Positions 35,278 to 44,150 are shown, numbered from the stretch's first letter. The stretch: 64,000 nt of DNA from Acidimicrobiia bacterium (GCA_009923785.1 RFSV01000001.1:49116-113115), one strand, 5' to 3'. Numbers and translations: made by a program. Notes: generated by a model not told the origin, from the sequence alone.

Positions 35278-36111
35278 ATGCAGAAAGAACTCGACGGACA
35301 TCGTCTCGCCGGAAAGATCGCCTTGGTCACCGGTGCCAGCCGAGGAATTGGAACGGCGATCGCTCGCCGCCTGGCCGCCGAGGGTGCGACGGTTGCGTGC
35401 ACGGCCCGAACGCTCGAACCCGACCCGAAGTACCAGGGATCACTGCGCGACACGATCGCCATGATCGAAGCGAGCGGAGGACGCGCCGAAGCCTTCCGGT
35501 GCGATCTGTCGGTGGCCGATGACAGAGCTCGACTCGTCGATGACGTTCACGACTCGCTCGGACCAGTCGACGTCCTCGTGAACAATGCCGCTGTCACCTT
35601 CTTCCTTCCTGTCGAGTCCTTCCCAGAGAAGAGGTTTCGTCTGATGATCGAAACTCAAGTCTGGAGTGCAATCGATCTCGCTCAGCGCGTCATTCCCGAC
35701 ATGCGCACACGCGGCGGCGGTTCAATTCTGAACATCTCGTCGCGAGCGGCCGTCAAACCGGTCGGTCCACCGTTCGAAGCGTGGTACTCCGAAGGCAACT
35801 CGTCGGTCTATGGACTGTGCAAGGCGGCGCTCGAGCGCTTGTCTCTCGGAATGGCGGCCGAGCTGTACACCGACAAGATCTCGGTCAACACCCTCGCCCC
35901 CTGGGACAACGTCGCCACACCGGGCGCCGGCGCCCACGACCTCGTGGCCGAATACGTGCTCGAGCCCGAGGAGATCATCGCCCAAGCGGCTCTCGAGTTA
36001 TGCGCTGGCGATCCCGAGCGACTCACGGGTCGCATCGCCTATTCACAGCCTCTCCTCGCCGAATTGGGCGTCCAGGCCCGTTCCTTGACCGGCGAACCGA
36101 TCGTCTCGTGA
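35278..36111 (+). CDS. Short-chain dehydrogenase/reductase
   Basis: A 277-residue SDR with TGASRGIGTAIAR (about 19-31), NNAAVTFF and the catalytic region ISSRAAVKP. There is a long insert before the Tyr/Lys (SSVYGLCKAALERL). The start ATG has AGAGGAAAC six bases upstream, so unlike most neighbours it has a translated leader. The FAD oxidase gene follows 8 bases after its stop. The VOC gene is divergent. Substrate unknown. Confidence 0.83.
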   Translation: MQKELDGHRLAGKIALVTGASRGIGTAIARRLAAEGATVACTARTLEPDPKYQGSLRDTIAMIEASGGRAEAFRCDLSVADDRARLVDDVHDSLGPVDVLVNNAAVTFFLPVESFPEKRFRLMIETQVWSAIDLAQRVIPDMRTRGGGSILNISSRAAVKPVGPPFEAWYSEGNSSVYGLCKAALERLSLGMAAELYTDKISVNTLAPWDNVATPGAGAHDLVAEYVLEPEEIIAQAALELCAGDPERLTGRIAYSQPLLAELGVQARSLTGEPIVS

Positions 36112-36119
36112 GCTGAGCG

Positions 36120-37442
36120 ATGGGTCGCCTGCGTTCGACGTCATGGACCAATTGGGCCGGAAATCAAACGGCGCATCCGATCGCCATCGAACGTCCGAAC
36201 GACGAGAATGACATTGCGTCGATCGTTCGCCGAGCTCTCGACTCGAATAGCAGAGTGAAAGCGGTTGGCACCGGGCACAGCTTCACGTCGACCGCTCTCA
36301 CCGACGGTCATCTGGTCGTCATGGACTCACTGCGCCACCTGATCGACGTCGACCGAGCCGCTGGAACGGTGACGGTCGGTGCCGGGATCACCATCGGCGA
36401 CCTCAACGACTCGCTGCACGGACTCGGCCTTGCCCTACCCAATCTCGGCGACATCTCCTACCAGACGATCAGCGGAGCGATCGCAACATCGACTCACGGC
36501 ACTGGCGCTCGCCTCACAGGCCTCGCCGGCCAGGTGCGCGCCTTGCGGCTCGTCACTGGAACCGGCGAGGTCGTGAACCTTTCACCGTCCGACGGTTCAC
36601 TCTTCGAGTCCGCAGTGGTGAACCTCGGAGCACTCGGCATCGTCACTCAGTACACGCTGAGCGTGGTTCCGGCCTTTCGTCTCGAGGCGGTCGAGGGTGC
36701 CCAAAAGCTCGACGATCTCCTGAGTGGCCTCGAGTCGCACGTCGATGACAACGACCACTTCGAGTTCTTCTGGATTCCTCACACCAAGTGGGCACTGACC
36801 AAACGAAACAACCGAACTGACAAACCAGTGCCATCCCCAACGTTGTCGTCGCGGTGGAAGCACTGGTACTCCAAATCGTTGATGGAGAACTACGCCTTCG
36901 GAGCATTGTGCGAGGTCGGACGGCATCGCCCGTCCTTGATCCCACGATTGGCGACCGCCTTGCCATCTAGTGGCCAAACCTCTTACGTCAACGACAGTTT
37001 CCGGATCTACGCCAGCAAGCGCATCGTGAAGTTTCTCGAGATGGAGTACTCGATTCCCCGGGAACGATGTGCCGAGGCGTTGTCAGAGGTGCGAGCCATG
37101 ATCGAACGGCGCGGCCACATGGTGAGCTTCCCCGTCGAGGTTCGGTTCACGGACGCCGATGACATCCCGCTGTCCACTGCGCACGGTCGGCCTTCGGCGT
37201 ATATCGCCGTCCACATGTACAAGGGAACACCGTGGCCCGACACCGAGCGGTATTTCCGTGACGTCGAAGAGATCATGATGGGGCACGACGGCCGGCCCCA
37301 TTGGGGCAAGATGCACTTCCGTACGGCCGCTGATCTGGCGCCGGCCTATTCGCGATGGAACGATTTCCTCGCGGCACGTGAGACGTTCGATCCGGAGCGC
37401 GTCTTCGCCAACGACTACCTCCGCCAAGTCCTCGGATCGTAA
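36120..37442 (+). CDS. FAD-linked sugar-1,4-lactone oxidase family protein
   Basis: A 440-residue aldonolactone-oxidase-type flavoprotein. The N-terminus WTNWAGNQTAHP precedes the FAD_binding_4 domain, where VGTGHSFT carries the His that binds FAD covalently in several relatives. Then come TVGAGITIGDLNDSL, SGAIATSTHGTG and the ALO C-terminal domain, ending ARETFDPERVFANDYLRQVLG. Typical reactions oxidise L-gulono-, D-arabinono- or xylitol-type substrates with oxygen. It forms an apparent operon with the preceding SDR. Confidence 0.83.
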   Translation: MGRLRSTSWTNWAGNQTAHPIAIERPNDENDIASIVRRALDSNSRVKAVGTGHSFTSTALTDGHLVVMDSLRHLIDVDRAAGTVTVGAGITIGDLNDSLHGLGLALPNLGDISYQTISGAIATSTHGTGARLTGLAGQVRALRLVTGTGEVVNLSPSDGSLFESAVVNLGALGIVTQYTLSVVPAFRLEAVEGAQKLDDLLSGLESHVDDNDHFEFFWIPHTKWALTKRNNRTDKPVPSPTLSSRWKHWYSKSLMENYAFGALCEVGRHRPSLIPRLATALPSSGQTSYVNDSFRIYASKRIVKFLEMEYSIPRERCAEALSEVRAMIERRGHMVSFPVEVRFTDADDIPLSTAHGRPSAYIAVHMYKGTPWPDTERYFRDVEEIMMGHDGRPHWGKMHFRTAADLAPAYSRWNDFLAARETFDPERVFANDYLRQVLGS

Positions 37443-37505
37443 AATTCGCCCACTCTGTAGCGTTAGGCACCGTCTCAGGCCATGTGCGCAACAGAGTGCG
37501 CGAAT
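37442..37505. repeat. Palindromic repeat, copy 1
   Basis: An imperfect inverted repeat with arms of about 20 bases: ATTCGCCCACTCTGTAGCG on the left (from 37444) and GCGCAACAGAGTGCGCGAAT on the right, separated by about 20 bases. Nearly the same pair of arms recurs at 37996-38060. It begins directly at the stop of the FAD oxidase gene and could fold as a hairpin in RNA. The shape is that of a REP or MITE element; it could double as a terminator. Confidence 0.7.
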
Positions 37506-37554
37506 ATCGTCGCTTTTGCTGGAACTGCGGAGAAGCAACGGGAGACTCATTGGC

Positions 37555-37989
37555 ATGCACCCGAGGACGAGATCCACGCTGATCACTGCGGCTGTTCTTC
37601 TCGGTCTGGTTGCCTGCTCGTCCGAGGAGTCAGCATCCTCGTCGACACGTGCCCCCGAGCCTTCGATCGGCACCACCGCAGCGCCTTTTTCGACCTCGCC
37701 AGCCCTCAGCACCACGACGACTGAGGCCACCACGACCAGCACGATTGCACCCCCGACCGAAATCGTGTGCGACGCCGATTCGGGCGAGATTCAGACATTC
37801 GACGTCCCGCTTGGCACAGAGGTCGTGTTGGTGGCGATCAGTACGACGGAACGCGAGTACCACCTCCATGAGTACGACATCGAGTTGACCGGCACAGAAG
37901 TTCGTTTCACCTTCACCGCCACGATTCCGGGCGAGATCGAGCTGACCGAGCATCCTGGCCACTCCACCGTCTGCACCCTCACTTCCTAA
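37555..37989 (+). CDS. Small putative lipoprotein between palindromic repeats
   Basis: A 144-residue secreted protein with signal peptide and lipobox ending LGLVAC (Cys21). A Ser/Thr/Pro-rich linker follows (about 22-68), then a compact beta-rich domain of about 75 residues with REYHLHEYDIEL and a final Cys. The C-terminal module resembles cupredoxin-like or EfeO-type domains in strand pattern and has several His, but no copper-site set is proven. GGGAGA lies 12 bases before the ATG. The gene is framed on both sides by copies of the same inverted repeat, suggesting it moves or was inserted as a cassette. Confidence 0.6.
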   Translation: MHPRTRSTLITAAVLLGLVACSSEESASSSTRAPEPSIGTTAAPFSTSPALSTTTTEATTTSTIAPPTEIVCDADSGEIQTFDVPLGTEVVLVAISTTEREYHLHEYDIELTGTEVRFTFTATIPGEIELTEHPGHSTVCTLTS

Positions 37990-37995
37990 CCGACG

Positions 37996-38060
37996 AAATT
38001 CGCACACTCTGTTGCGTAAGCCATCGCCGGCGGTCATTTGCGCAACAGGGTGGGCGAATT
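37996..38060. repeat. Palindromic repeat, copy 2
   Basis: Second copy of the inverted repeat: ATTCGCACACTCTGTTGCG from 37998 and TTGCGCAACAGGGTGGGCGAATT on the right, with a loop of about 20 bases (GTCATT-type core). Arms differ from copy 1 at only a few positions, while the loops are unrelated. It starts 7 bases after the stop of the lipoprotein gene, mirroring copy 1 on the other side. Confidence 0.7.
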
Positions 38061-38122
38061 GTGATGGTTTCTTGAGGAGGTGACCGGTCAGGGTCGATGT
38101 GGGGTAGGTCTACTATTCCTGT

Positions 38123-39175
38123 GTGATTCTTCGCCCCACTCGCCGAACCTCTCCCACACTCGCCTTCTTGACCGCCATCCCGCTGGCTCTGCTCGTTGCT
38201 TGCGGCGGAGGCACCGAGAACGAAGAGAGCAACACTCCCGATCCCTCGGTCACCACAGCCGAGACGACGGCGGCACCGACTACCACCCAGGCCCCGATCG
38301 ACACGTCGAGCCCCTACGGCCTGCCATCCGATTACGTGGCTCCAGCGGGGTGGGTCGAGTCGACATCGCGATTCGACGACACTGTTGGAGCGTTCGTGGA
38401 GTCGGTGGACGATCTGCGCTTCACGTCATTCGTCTGGACCGCGGAAGGCTGCTGCGATGCCGGACTCGACGCCACGTTCGGGTCACCCGAGCTTCCCGAC
38501 TCCGACGACGCAACCGACCTCGGCGACGGCTTGTACCTCGCGGCGATTTCCGATTGGGACCCCGCCGACCCGAACTGGTTGACGATGAAAATCTGGCGCA
38601 TCGTCGACTGCGGCTCCGACGAGGCCGTCGACGTCTACTACTGCTCGATCAACGATTTCCTGCCCGGTCGCTTCGAGGCTCTCGAAACGAGTGAGACGTT
38701 TCGTGTTCGCCTCGACGACAACTTCTCCGTTCAGATGTCCGCTGCTCTCGAGCCAATCGAAGGCGACACGTACTACACCAACTACTCGTGGTTGGCCCAG
38801 GGCCCCACTTTCGCCGATTTCTTGGTGGAACTCCACGACGCCTATTCAGCGCTCGTCACCGAACCCTTCCGAGCCGGGGCCTCCTACGCCGATGTCGCCG
38901 TCAACCTGTACGACGAGCCCCGCTTCCGGGCCGTCGAACTCGGTGAATCGTTCATGCCCTTCGGAGCGTGGCAGCCACCAGATGGGCCCGCATTGACCTT
39001 CCACCGGCAGGACAGCCTGGTACCGATCTGCTACGCCGATTCGGATTGCATCGACGGCGGAGACTCCCAGCTGACGCCGGCCGCCTTCGAGTCGTTGTTC
39101 AACGACCGAGCAAGCCTGCACGTCGCCGGAGGACGGATGGCCTTCGTCCTCCTCGGCGCCACACTCGGCGGATGA
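38123..39175 (+). CDS. Secreted lipoprotein of unknown function
   Basis: A 350-residue lipoprotein: signal peptide with lipobox LLVAC (Cys27), a Thr/Ala-rich spacer (about 30-62), and a large soluble domain containing several Cys (EGCCDAG, IVDCGSD, YYCS, PICYADSDCIDGG) that may form disulfides outside the cell. No known domain recognised. The GTG start is 6 bases after TACTAT (38111-38116), a strong leaderless promoter match. It ends just before a tRNA-Cys on the other strand. Confidence 0.6.
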   Translation: MILRPTRRTSPTLAFLTAIPLALLVACGGGTENEESNTPDPSVTTAETTAAPTTTQAPIDTSSPYGLPSDYVAPAGWVESTSRFDDTVGAFVESVDDLRFTSFVWTAEGCCDAGLDATFGSPELPDSDDATDLGDGLYLAAISDWDPADPNWLTMKIWRIVDCGSDEAVDVYYCSINDFLPGRFEALETSETFRVRLDDNFSVQMSAALEPIEGDTYYTNYSWLAQGPTFADFLVELHDAYSALVTEPFRAGASYADVAVNLYDEPRFRAVELGESFMPFGAWQPPDGPALTFHRQDSLVPICYADSDCIDGGDSQLTPAAFESLFNDRASLHVAGGRMAFVLLGATLGG

Positions 39176-39178
39176 CAG

Positions 39179-39253
39179 TGGAGGCGATGCTGGGAATCGA
39201 ACCCAGGTAGAGGGCTTTGCAGGCCCTTGCCTCAGCCACTCGGCCACATCGCC
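39179..39253 (-). tRNA. tRNA-Cys (GCA)
   Basis: A 75-base tRNA read on the minus strand. The acceptor stem GGCGATG pairs with CATCGCC, the discriminator base is U as expected for tRNA-Cys, and CCA is encoded. The T arm GGGTTCGAATCCC is standard, and the anticodon loop CCTGCAAAG carries GCA. The D arm is GCCGAGTGGCTGAGGC. Confidence 0.95.
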
Positions 39254-39357
39254 ATCTGCACCTACCTGGTTTCCCGGGCCTGAGCAGGACCGCCACCCTA
39301 CCGCGAGCGATCCGGATCTCCTGCCTCGACCACTGACAGCACGGTCCGAAAGTGGGA

Positions 39358-39376
39358 AACTGACTCGACGTCAGTT
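39358..39376. promoter_or_regulatory. CTGAC-N5-GTCAG operator upstream of the D-aminoacylase gene
   Basis: AACTGAC-TCGAC-GTCAGTT is a perfect 7-base inverted repeat with a 5-base spacer, 15 bases before the ATG of the aminoacylase. A -10-like GAAACT (39355-39360) overlaps its left edge, giving the same -10/operator geometry as at 33739 and 41192. Likely bound by the same repressor. Confidence 0.6.
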
Positions 39377-39391
39377 TTCGAGGGGAACAAC

Positions 39392-41083
39392 ATGACCAGC
39401 ACCGACTCCGCCACCACCGACATCATCGTCCTCACGGGCGGAACCATCGTCGACGGCACCGGTCGCCCTGGATTCCGCGCCGATCTCGCCATCCGTGGCG
39501 AACGCATCGTCGCCATCGGTGAGAACCTCACCGGCGACACGATGATCGACGTCTCTGGCCTTGTCGTAGCGCCGGGCTTCATCGACATCCACACTCACTA
39601 CGACGCGCAGGTCTTCTGGGATCCAGCCATGACCCCATCGTGCTTCCATGGGGTCACCACCGTGGTGGCGGGCAACTGCGGATTCTCGATCGCTCCGACT
39701 CGCGCCTCCGACCGTGATTTGATCGCCCACACGATGGAAAAAGTCGAAGACATGGATCCCGACACATTGAAGACCGGCATTCCGTGGGACTTCGAATCTT
39801 TCCCCGAGTATCTCGACTCCATTCGCAAGCGAGGGACGGTCCTGAACTACGCGGCGTACATCGGCCACACGCCACTACGCCTGTTCGTCATGGGCGCCGA
39901 GGCAGTCGGACGTGAGGCCACTGACGAGGAAATCGACGAAATGGCTGGTCTCGTCGGTCAGGCCATGGAAGCGGGAGCCGCCGGTTTCGCGTCGAGTTTC
40001 GCCGTGACGCATCGTGGTGCCGACGGGCAGCCGATCCCGAGTCGCTGGGCTGGTCGACGTGAGATCGAAGCCTTGTGCAAGGCCGTCGGCGACAGCGGCC
40101 GGGGTGTGATCGGCGTGAACGGCGGCGACAACCTGAGCCTGGCCGACTGCTACGAACTTCAGCCGCGTGTCGGCGCTCCGATCACGTTCACTGCCCTTCT
40201 CACGACCGCCCAAGGATTCCATCTGAAGGCTGTCGAAACCCACCGGGCCGGAATCGAAACTGGTGCCGACGTCTGGCCGCAGGTCTCGTGTCGGCCCCTC
40301 GCCTTCTCGCAGACCATGGTCGAACCGTTCACTCTCAACACCAACCCGGTGTTCGCCGAACTGATGCCCAGGTCACTCGACGAGCGACGAGCGGCTTACT
40401 CCGATCCGGAATGGCGCCAACGAGTACGTACAGCATGGGACAACAAACAAGGACTCATCCCGCGCTGGGACAGCTACGAGGTGATGGAATCGACTGCCTC
40501 CCCCGAGCTGATCGGTCAGCGGATCAGCGTGATCGCCGAACGTCTCGGCACCGACCCCTTCGACACCCTCCTCGATCTGGCCCTTCTCGAGCACGATCTA
40601 CAGCTCCGCTTCAAGGCCATGGTCGCCAACGACGACGAGGCCGGTGTCGAAAAGTTGCTCCAGGTCGACCGAACCACCCTTGGCCTCTCCGATGCCGGCG
40701 CCCACGTCGGCCAGTTGTGCGATGCCGTCGCCGCCACCGATCTCCTCGGCAAATGGGTTCGCGACAAGAAGGTCCTGACCCTCGAGACAGCGATCCACAA
40801 GCTCACGAAGGTGCAGGCCGACTTGTTCTCGTTCACCGACCGTGGAGAACTTCGAGAGGGGGCCTTTGCCGACGTCGTGGTGTTCGACCCAACCACCGTG
40901 GGTCCGGGTCCCGTCCGGCGTGTCCGAGACTTTCCAGCCAACGGCGAGCGACTCACCGCCGATCAGCCGACCGGAATGGTGCACACCTTCGTCAACGGTC
41001 AAGCAATCGTCCGAGACGGCAACTTGGTCGAGTCAGCGCTAACTGATCGACCTGGCCATCTCGTTTCTCCTGCCCCGCGATGA
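39392..41083 (+). CDS. N-acyl-D-amino-acid deacylase family amidohydrolase
   Basis: A 563-residue zinc amidohydrolase of the D-aminoacylase group. GGTIVDGTG opens the small beta-sandwich, then PGFIDIHTHYDAQVFWDP (HxH metal motif plus Asp) and GNCGFSIAPT. Near the end is LGLSDAGAHVGQLCD with the metal Asp, then the returning sandwich domain (DVVVFDPTTVG). AGGGGAA precedes the ATG as ribosome site. Many related proteins in actinobacterial catabolic regions have unproven substrates. The repressor-like palindrome upstream suggests inducible expression with the TauD gene. Confidence 0.83.
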   Translation: MTSTDSATTDIIVLTGGTIVDGTGRPGFRADLAIRGERIVAIGENLTGDTMIDVSGLVVAPGFIDIHTHYDAQVFWDPAMTPSCFHGVTTVVAGNCGFSIAPTRASDRDLIAHTMEKVEDMDPDTLKTGIPWDFESFPEYLDSIRKRGTVLNYAAYIGHTPLRLFVMGAEAVGREATDEEIDEMAGLVGQAMEAGAAGFASSFAVTHRGADGQPIPSRWAGRREIEALCKAVGDSGRGVIGVNGGDNLSLADCYELQPRVGAPITFTALLTTAQGFHLKAVETHRAGIETGADVWPQVSCRPLAFSQTMVEPFTLNTNPVFAELMPRSLDERRAAYSDPEWRQRVRTAWDNKQGLIPRWDSYEVMESTASPELIGQRISVIAERLGTDPFDTLLDLALLEHDLQLRFKAMVANDDEAGVEKLLQVDRTTLGLSDAGAHVGQLCDAVAATDLLGKWVRDKKVLTLETAIHKLTKVQADLFSFTDRGELREGAFADVVVFDPTTVGPGPVRRVRDFPANGERLTADQPTGMVHTFVNGQAIVRDGNLVESALTDRPGHLVSPAPR

Positions 41084-41191
41084 ATCAGCGTTACGGCACG
41101 TCGTGTTTTCGACGCGATACCTACGAGCACAGCTCTCGACACTGGTGAGCTCGAGTGCCTTCTGTCTCTAGTGAGCTGTCTCGGTTAGATT

Positions 41192-41208
41192 TCTGACAGT
41201 TCGTCAGA
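41192..41208. promoter_or_regulatory. CTGAC-N5-GTCAG operator upstream of the TauD-family gene
   Basis: TCTGAC-AGTTC-GTCAGA, a 6-base perfect inverted repeat with 5-base spacer. The -10 candidate TAGATT (41186-41191) touches its left edge, so the site would cover the transcription start. The ATG follows 15 bases later after a GGAGGGG ribosome site. Third occurrence of the motif within 7.5 kb. Confidence 0.62.
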
Positions 41209-41223
41209 GCCTGTGGAGGGGAC

Positions 41224-42189
41224 ATGACCACGACCGCGCATCCCGACATCATCGCCACTCAAGACGGCGTGGTACACGTGACCAAGGATCGCGTCGAGAT
41301 GTCCGGTCAGAAGATGGGACCGATCACTCACCTCCACGTCGAACGAGAGCGACTCGCCGCCCTCACGTGGCAGAACTTCGATGTCAAGCGGATGGGTGCA
41401 ACGATCGGCGCCGAGATTCGTGGTGTTGACATCACCACCGACCTCCCCCAGCCGGTCATCGATGAACTGCGTCAGTCCCTCCTCGAATACAAAGTCATCT
41501 TCTTCCGAGATCAGCCACTCACCCCTGAACGCCACGTGGCTTTCGCCAAGCGTTTCGGACAGCTCGAGATCCACCCCTTCATTCCGTCGAACACCGGAGT
41601 TCCCGAACTGGTTCGTTTCGAGAAATCGTTCGATGTAAAGGGCTACGAGAACACCTGGCACTTTGATGTGACGTGGCGAGAAACTCCATCGATGGGAGCG
41701 GTGCTGCATGCTGTCAAGGTTCCTGAATGCGGCGGAGACACGCTCTTCAGCGATATGTACGCCGCATACGAAGGTCTGCCCGAATCCGTTCGCGACCGCA
41801 TCGACTCTCTCGACGCCGAACACGACTTCGTGAAGGCCTTCGGGCGTCAGGTGCCCGACGACATGAAAGTCGACATGCGCGCCAAGTACCCGCTGGTCAT
41901 TCACCCGCTCGTCGCTCGACATCCCGAGACCGGTCGGCAACACTTGTTCAACAACCCCATCTTCATGAACCGCGTTCTCGGCGTCTCACCAGAGGAGAGT
42001 GCCGAGCTCATGACCCTTCTGTGGCGCGAGAGCTCCAACGTCGAATATCAATGCCGATTCCAATGGGAAGACGACTCGGTCGCCTTCTGGGACAACCGTG
42101 CTTGTCAGCACTACGCCAGTAGCGACTACTGGCCCGAGATTCGCATCATGGAACGAGCCAGCATCATCGGCACTCGTCCGTCCCGCTGA
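41224..42189 (+). CDS. TauD/TfdA-family Fe(II)/2-oxoglutarate dioxygenase
   Basis: A 321-residue non-heme iron dioxygenase. The HxD pair is in TWHFDVTWRETPSMG (about 142-156), the distal His in WDNRACQHYASSDYW (about 281-295), and the 2-oxoglutarate Arg near EIRIMERASI. GAEIRGVDIT and FRDQPLTPERHVAFA are standard family segments. Substrates of relatives include taurine, alkylsulfates and phenoxyacetates. A strong Shine-Dalgarno (GGAGGGG) precedes the ATG, and the leader holds the shared operator. The P450 gene downstream has its own promoter. Confidence 0.88.
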   Translation: MTTTAHPDIIATQDGVVHVTKDRVEMSGQKMGPITHLHVERERLAALTWQNFDVKRMGATIGAEIRGVDITTDLPQPVIDELRQSLLEYKVIFFRDQPLTPERHVAFAKRFGQLEIHPFIPSNTGVPELVRFEKSFDVKGYENTWHFDVTWRETPSMGAVLHAVKVPECGGDTLFSDMYAAYEGLPESVRDRIDSLDAEHDFVKAFGRQVPDDMKVDMRAKYPLVIHPLVARHPETGRQHLFNNPIFMNRVLGVSPEESAELMTLLWRESSNVEYQCRFQWEDDSVAFWDNRACQHYASSDYWPEIRIMERASIIGTRPSR

Positions 42190-42226
42190 TCCTCCCGACT
42201 GAGCGGACTCTCACTATGGTGCGCCC

Positions 42227-43459
42227 ATGACCGAGAGCCTCAGCGACGAACCGGACTTCCGAGTCGACCTCAACCGAGGTGGACGAGGATCCGCGGGCCA
42301 TCCAACGCGGCCCGAGATTCGACTGCTCGATCCGGCGTTCTACGCCGACTTCGACGAACTGACCACCTGGATGCGAGCTGAGTCACCGCTGTATTGGGAC
42401 GACGAAACGGGTATCTGGGGAGCTGCTTCCCACGAACTCGTCTCGATGATGAGTCGCGACTGGCACACGTTCTGCTCCGGCCAAGGATCGCGCCCTGAAA
42501 GTTCCGTGCCGTCGATGATCAATTTCGATGCACCCGAGCACACCAAGCGACGTCGCCTGGTGGGACATGGTTTCACGCCTCGTCGCGTCGCCGACCACGA
42601 GCCGTACCTGCGCGCCAAGGTCACACAGCTGATCGACTCCGTGATCGACCGAGGTCGTTGCGATGTGGTGGCCGACATCGCAACCCCGCTCCCGATGTAC
42701 ATGATCGGCGAGCTCATGGATCTACCCGAATCCGACCATGACATGCTCCTGCACTGGTCGGACCTCTTCGCCACCGGCGGTGACCAGATCCAAGCCGAGG
42801 TCGTGGAAGCCGTGATGCAATGGAACGAGTACATCATGGGCAAAGTCGCCGAACGTCGTCATTCCGACGCCGAAGACCTCGTCAGTCTCATCGTCAACGC
42901 CGAGTGGGAGGGCGAGAGTCTCTCCGACGTCGACATCATGTTCGAGACCATGCTCGTTCTGGTGGGCGGCGACGAGACGACCCGCCACGTGATCTCCGGT
43001 GGAGTCGCTGCCCTGTTGCAGAATCCCGATCAGCTACAGATGCTGCAGAACGACATGAGCCTCCTGCCCGGCGCGATCGAAGAGATGCTCCGTTGGGCGA
43101 CTCCGGTACGCAACATGAATCGAACGGCGACGCACGACGTCGAGGTGAACGGCTACACGATCCGAGAGAACGATCGGGTTCTACTGCTCTATCCGTCGGC
43201 CAATCGAGACGAAAAAGTATTTGCCGATCCGTTCCGGTTCGACATCACTCGCAACCCCAACGATCACGTCGCGTTCGGCGCCTACGGACGCCACCACTGT
43301 CTCGGAGCACCTCTGGCTCGACTCGAACTACGCATCCTCTTCGAAGAAATGCTCACTCGACTCGACGACCTGCACCTGGCGTCCGATCACATCGAATGGC
43401 GGACCGGCAATTTCGTGCTCGGACCCAACACGGTTCCGATCACTTTCACTGCCCGGTGA
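42227..43459 (+). CDS. Cytochrome P450 (CYP124/125/142-like)
   Basis: A 410-residue bacterial P450. The I-helix motif GGDETTRH is near 247-254, the K-helix ExxR is EEMLR (about 285), and the heme loop FGAYGRHHCLG places the thiolate Cys at 358. The 11-residue loop with Gly-x-His-x-Cys is typical of the actinobacterial CYP124/125/142 group, which oxidises methyl-branched lipids and sterol side chains; the substrate is not established here. The ATG is 6 bases after TATGGT (42215-42220). Ferredoxin genes are not nearby. Confidence 0.88.
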   Translation: MTESLSDEPDFRVDLNRGGRGSAGHPTRPEIRLLDPAFYADFDELTTWMRAESPLYWDDETGIWGAASHELVSMMSRDWHTFCSGQGSRPESSVPSMINFDAPEHTKRRRLVGHGFTPRRVADHEPYLRAKVTQLIDSVIDRGRCDVVADIATPLPMYMIGELMDLPESDHDMLLHWSDLFATGGDQIQAEVVEAVMQWNEYIMGKVAERRHSDAEDLVSLIVNAEWEGESLSDVDIMFETMLVLVGGDETTRHVISGGVAALLQNPDQLQMLQNDMSLLPGAIEEMLRWATPVRNMNRTATHDVEVNGYTIRENDRVLLLYPSANRDEKVFADPFRFDITRNPNDHVAFGAYGRHHCLGAPLARLELRILFEEMLTRLDDLHLASDHIEWRTGNFVLGPNTVPITFTAR

Positions 43460-44102
43460 GGAGCGTCCCCATACGATCGATCTCGGCCTGAGCCACGACC
43501 ACGATTTCGGAACCGCCTCGCTCCAACACTGGAACCGACGGCACCTCGTCGCTCCAGGTCATCGTGAGATCGGACCACACCCGACCGTCACCGACGATCG
43601 TGCCCTCGACCGCGAGACGTGCGCCTCGATCCGACGACTCACCGCCGTGGGGCTCGGCCGTCAGACGAAACGTCACGAAGCCACGTCGAGGAATCACTGT
43701 GTGTTCGCCGATCGGCAAGACGCCCATCACGATCGTGTAGTCCATCCCGGCTTCCTTGTGCACGTACTTCTTCTGGAAGTCGGGACGATTCTGCATGTCG
43801 ATGAAAGACCGACGCGTCGGATACTTGACGATGCCCATACGGTCCCACTCACCGGCGCAACCCTGATCAACGACTGTGCCGTGGAACGCGACGTGAGCTC
43901 CGATGCGCTCCAGAACGTCGACGGGCGCGTACTTGTCGTCAGCATCTTTGCCCGTGAGCCCGTCTTTGGCATCTGCCGGATTGCGGTATTGGGCGACGGC
44001 CTTGTACTTCATGAAATTCACCATGTAGATCGGCCCGTCGTTCTCGGGCGACCGTGTCGTCAGATCGGCGGCATAGTTCATGTCGATGGTTCCGAAACGC
44101 AT
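43446..44102 (-). CDS. DUF1330-like dimeric alpha/beta-barrel protein
   Basis: A 218-residue protein. The N-terminal two thirds resemble DUF1330/EthD-type ferredoxin-fold barrels: GPIYMVNFMKYKAVAQY, then DRMGIVKYPTRRSFIDMQ and QKKYVHKEAGMDYTIVMG. The C-terminal part is a separate beta-rich extension (VIPRRGFVTFRLTAEP). Function unknown. The ATG is 6 bases after TACCGT on the minus strand (44114-44109). Its 3' end overlaps the P450 gene by 14 bases. Confidence 0.62.
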   Translation of the reverse strand: MRFGTIDMNYAADLTTRSPENDGPIYMVNFMKYKAVAQYRNPADAKDGLTGKDADDKYAPVDVLERIGAHVAFHGTVVDQGCAGEWDRMGIVKYPTRRSFIDMQNRPDFQKKYVHKEAGMDYTIVMGVLPIGEHTVIPRRGFVTFRLTAEPHGGESSDRGARLAVEGTIVGDGRVWSDLTMTWSDEVPSVPVLERGGSEIVVVAQAEIDRMGTLLTGQ

Positions 44103-44125
44103 GCGCGGACGGTAGCAGTTCTCAC

Positions 44126-44150
44126 GTCACAAGTGACACCTTCGCTGTCA
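44126..44150. promoter_or_regulatory. Overlapping inverted repeats between divergent promoters
   Basis: GTCAC-AA-GTGAC (44126-44137) overlaps a second repeat TGACA-N7-TGTCA (44134-44150). They lie between the -10 of the DUF1330-like gene (44114-44109) and the -10 TAAGGT of the DinB-like gene (44151-44156), and the second abuts the latter. Such placement fits a control site, but the arms are short and no other copy was noticed. Confidence 0.3.
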
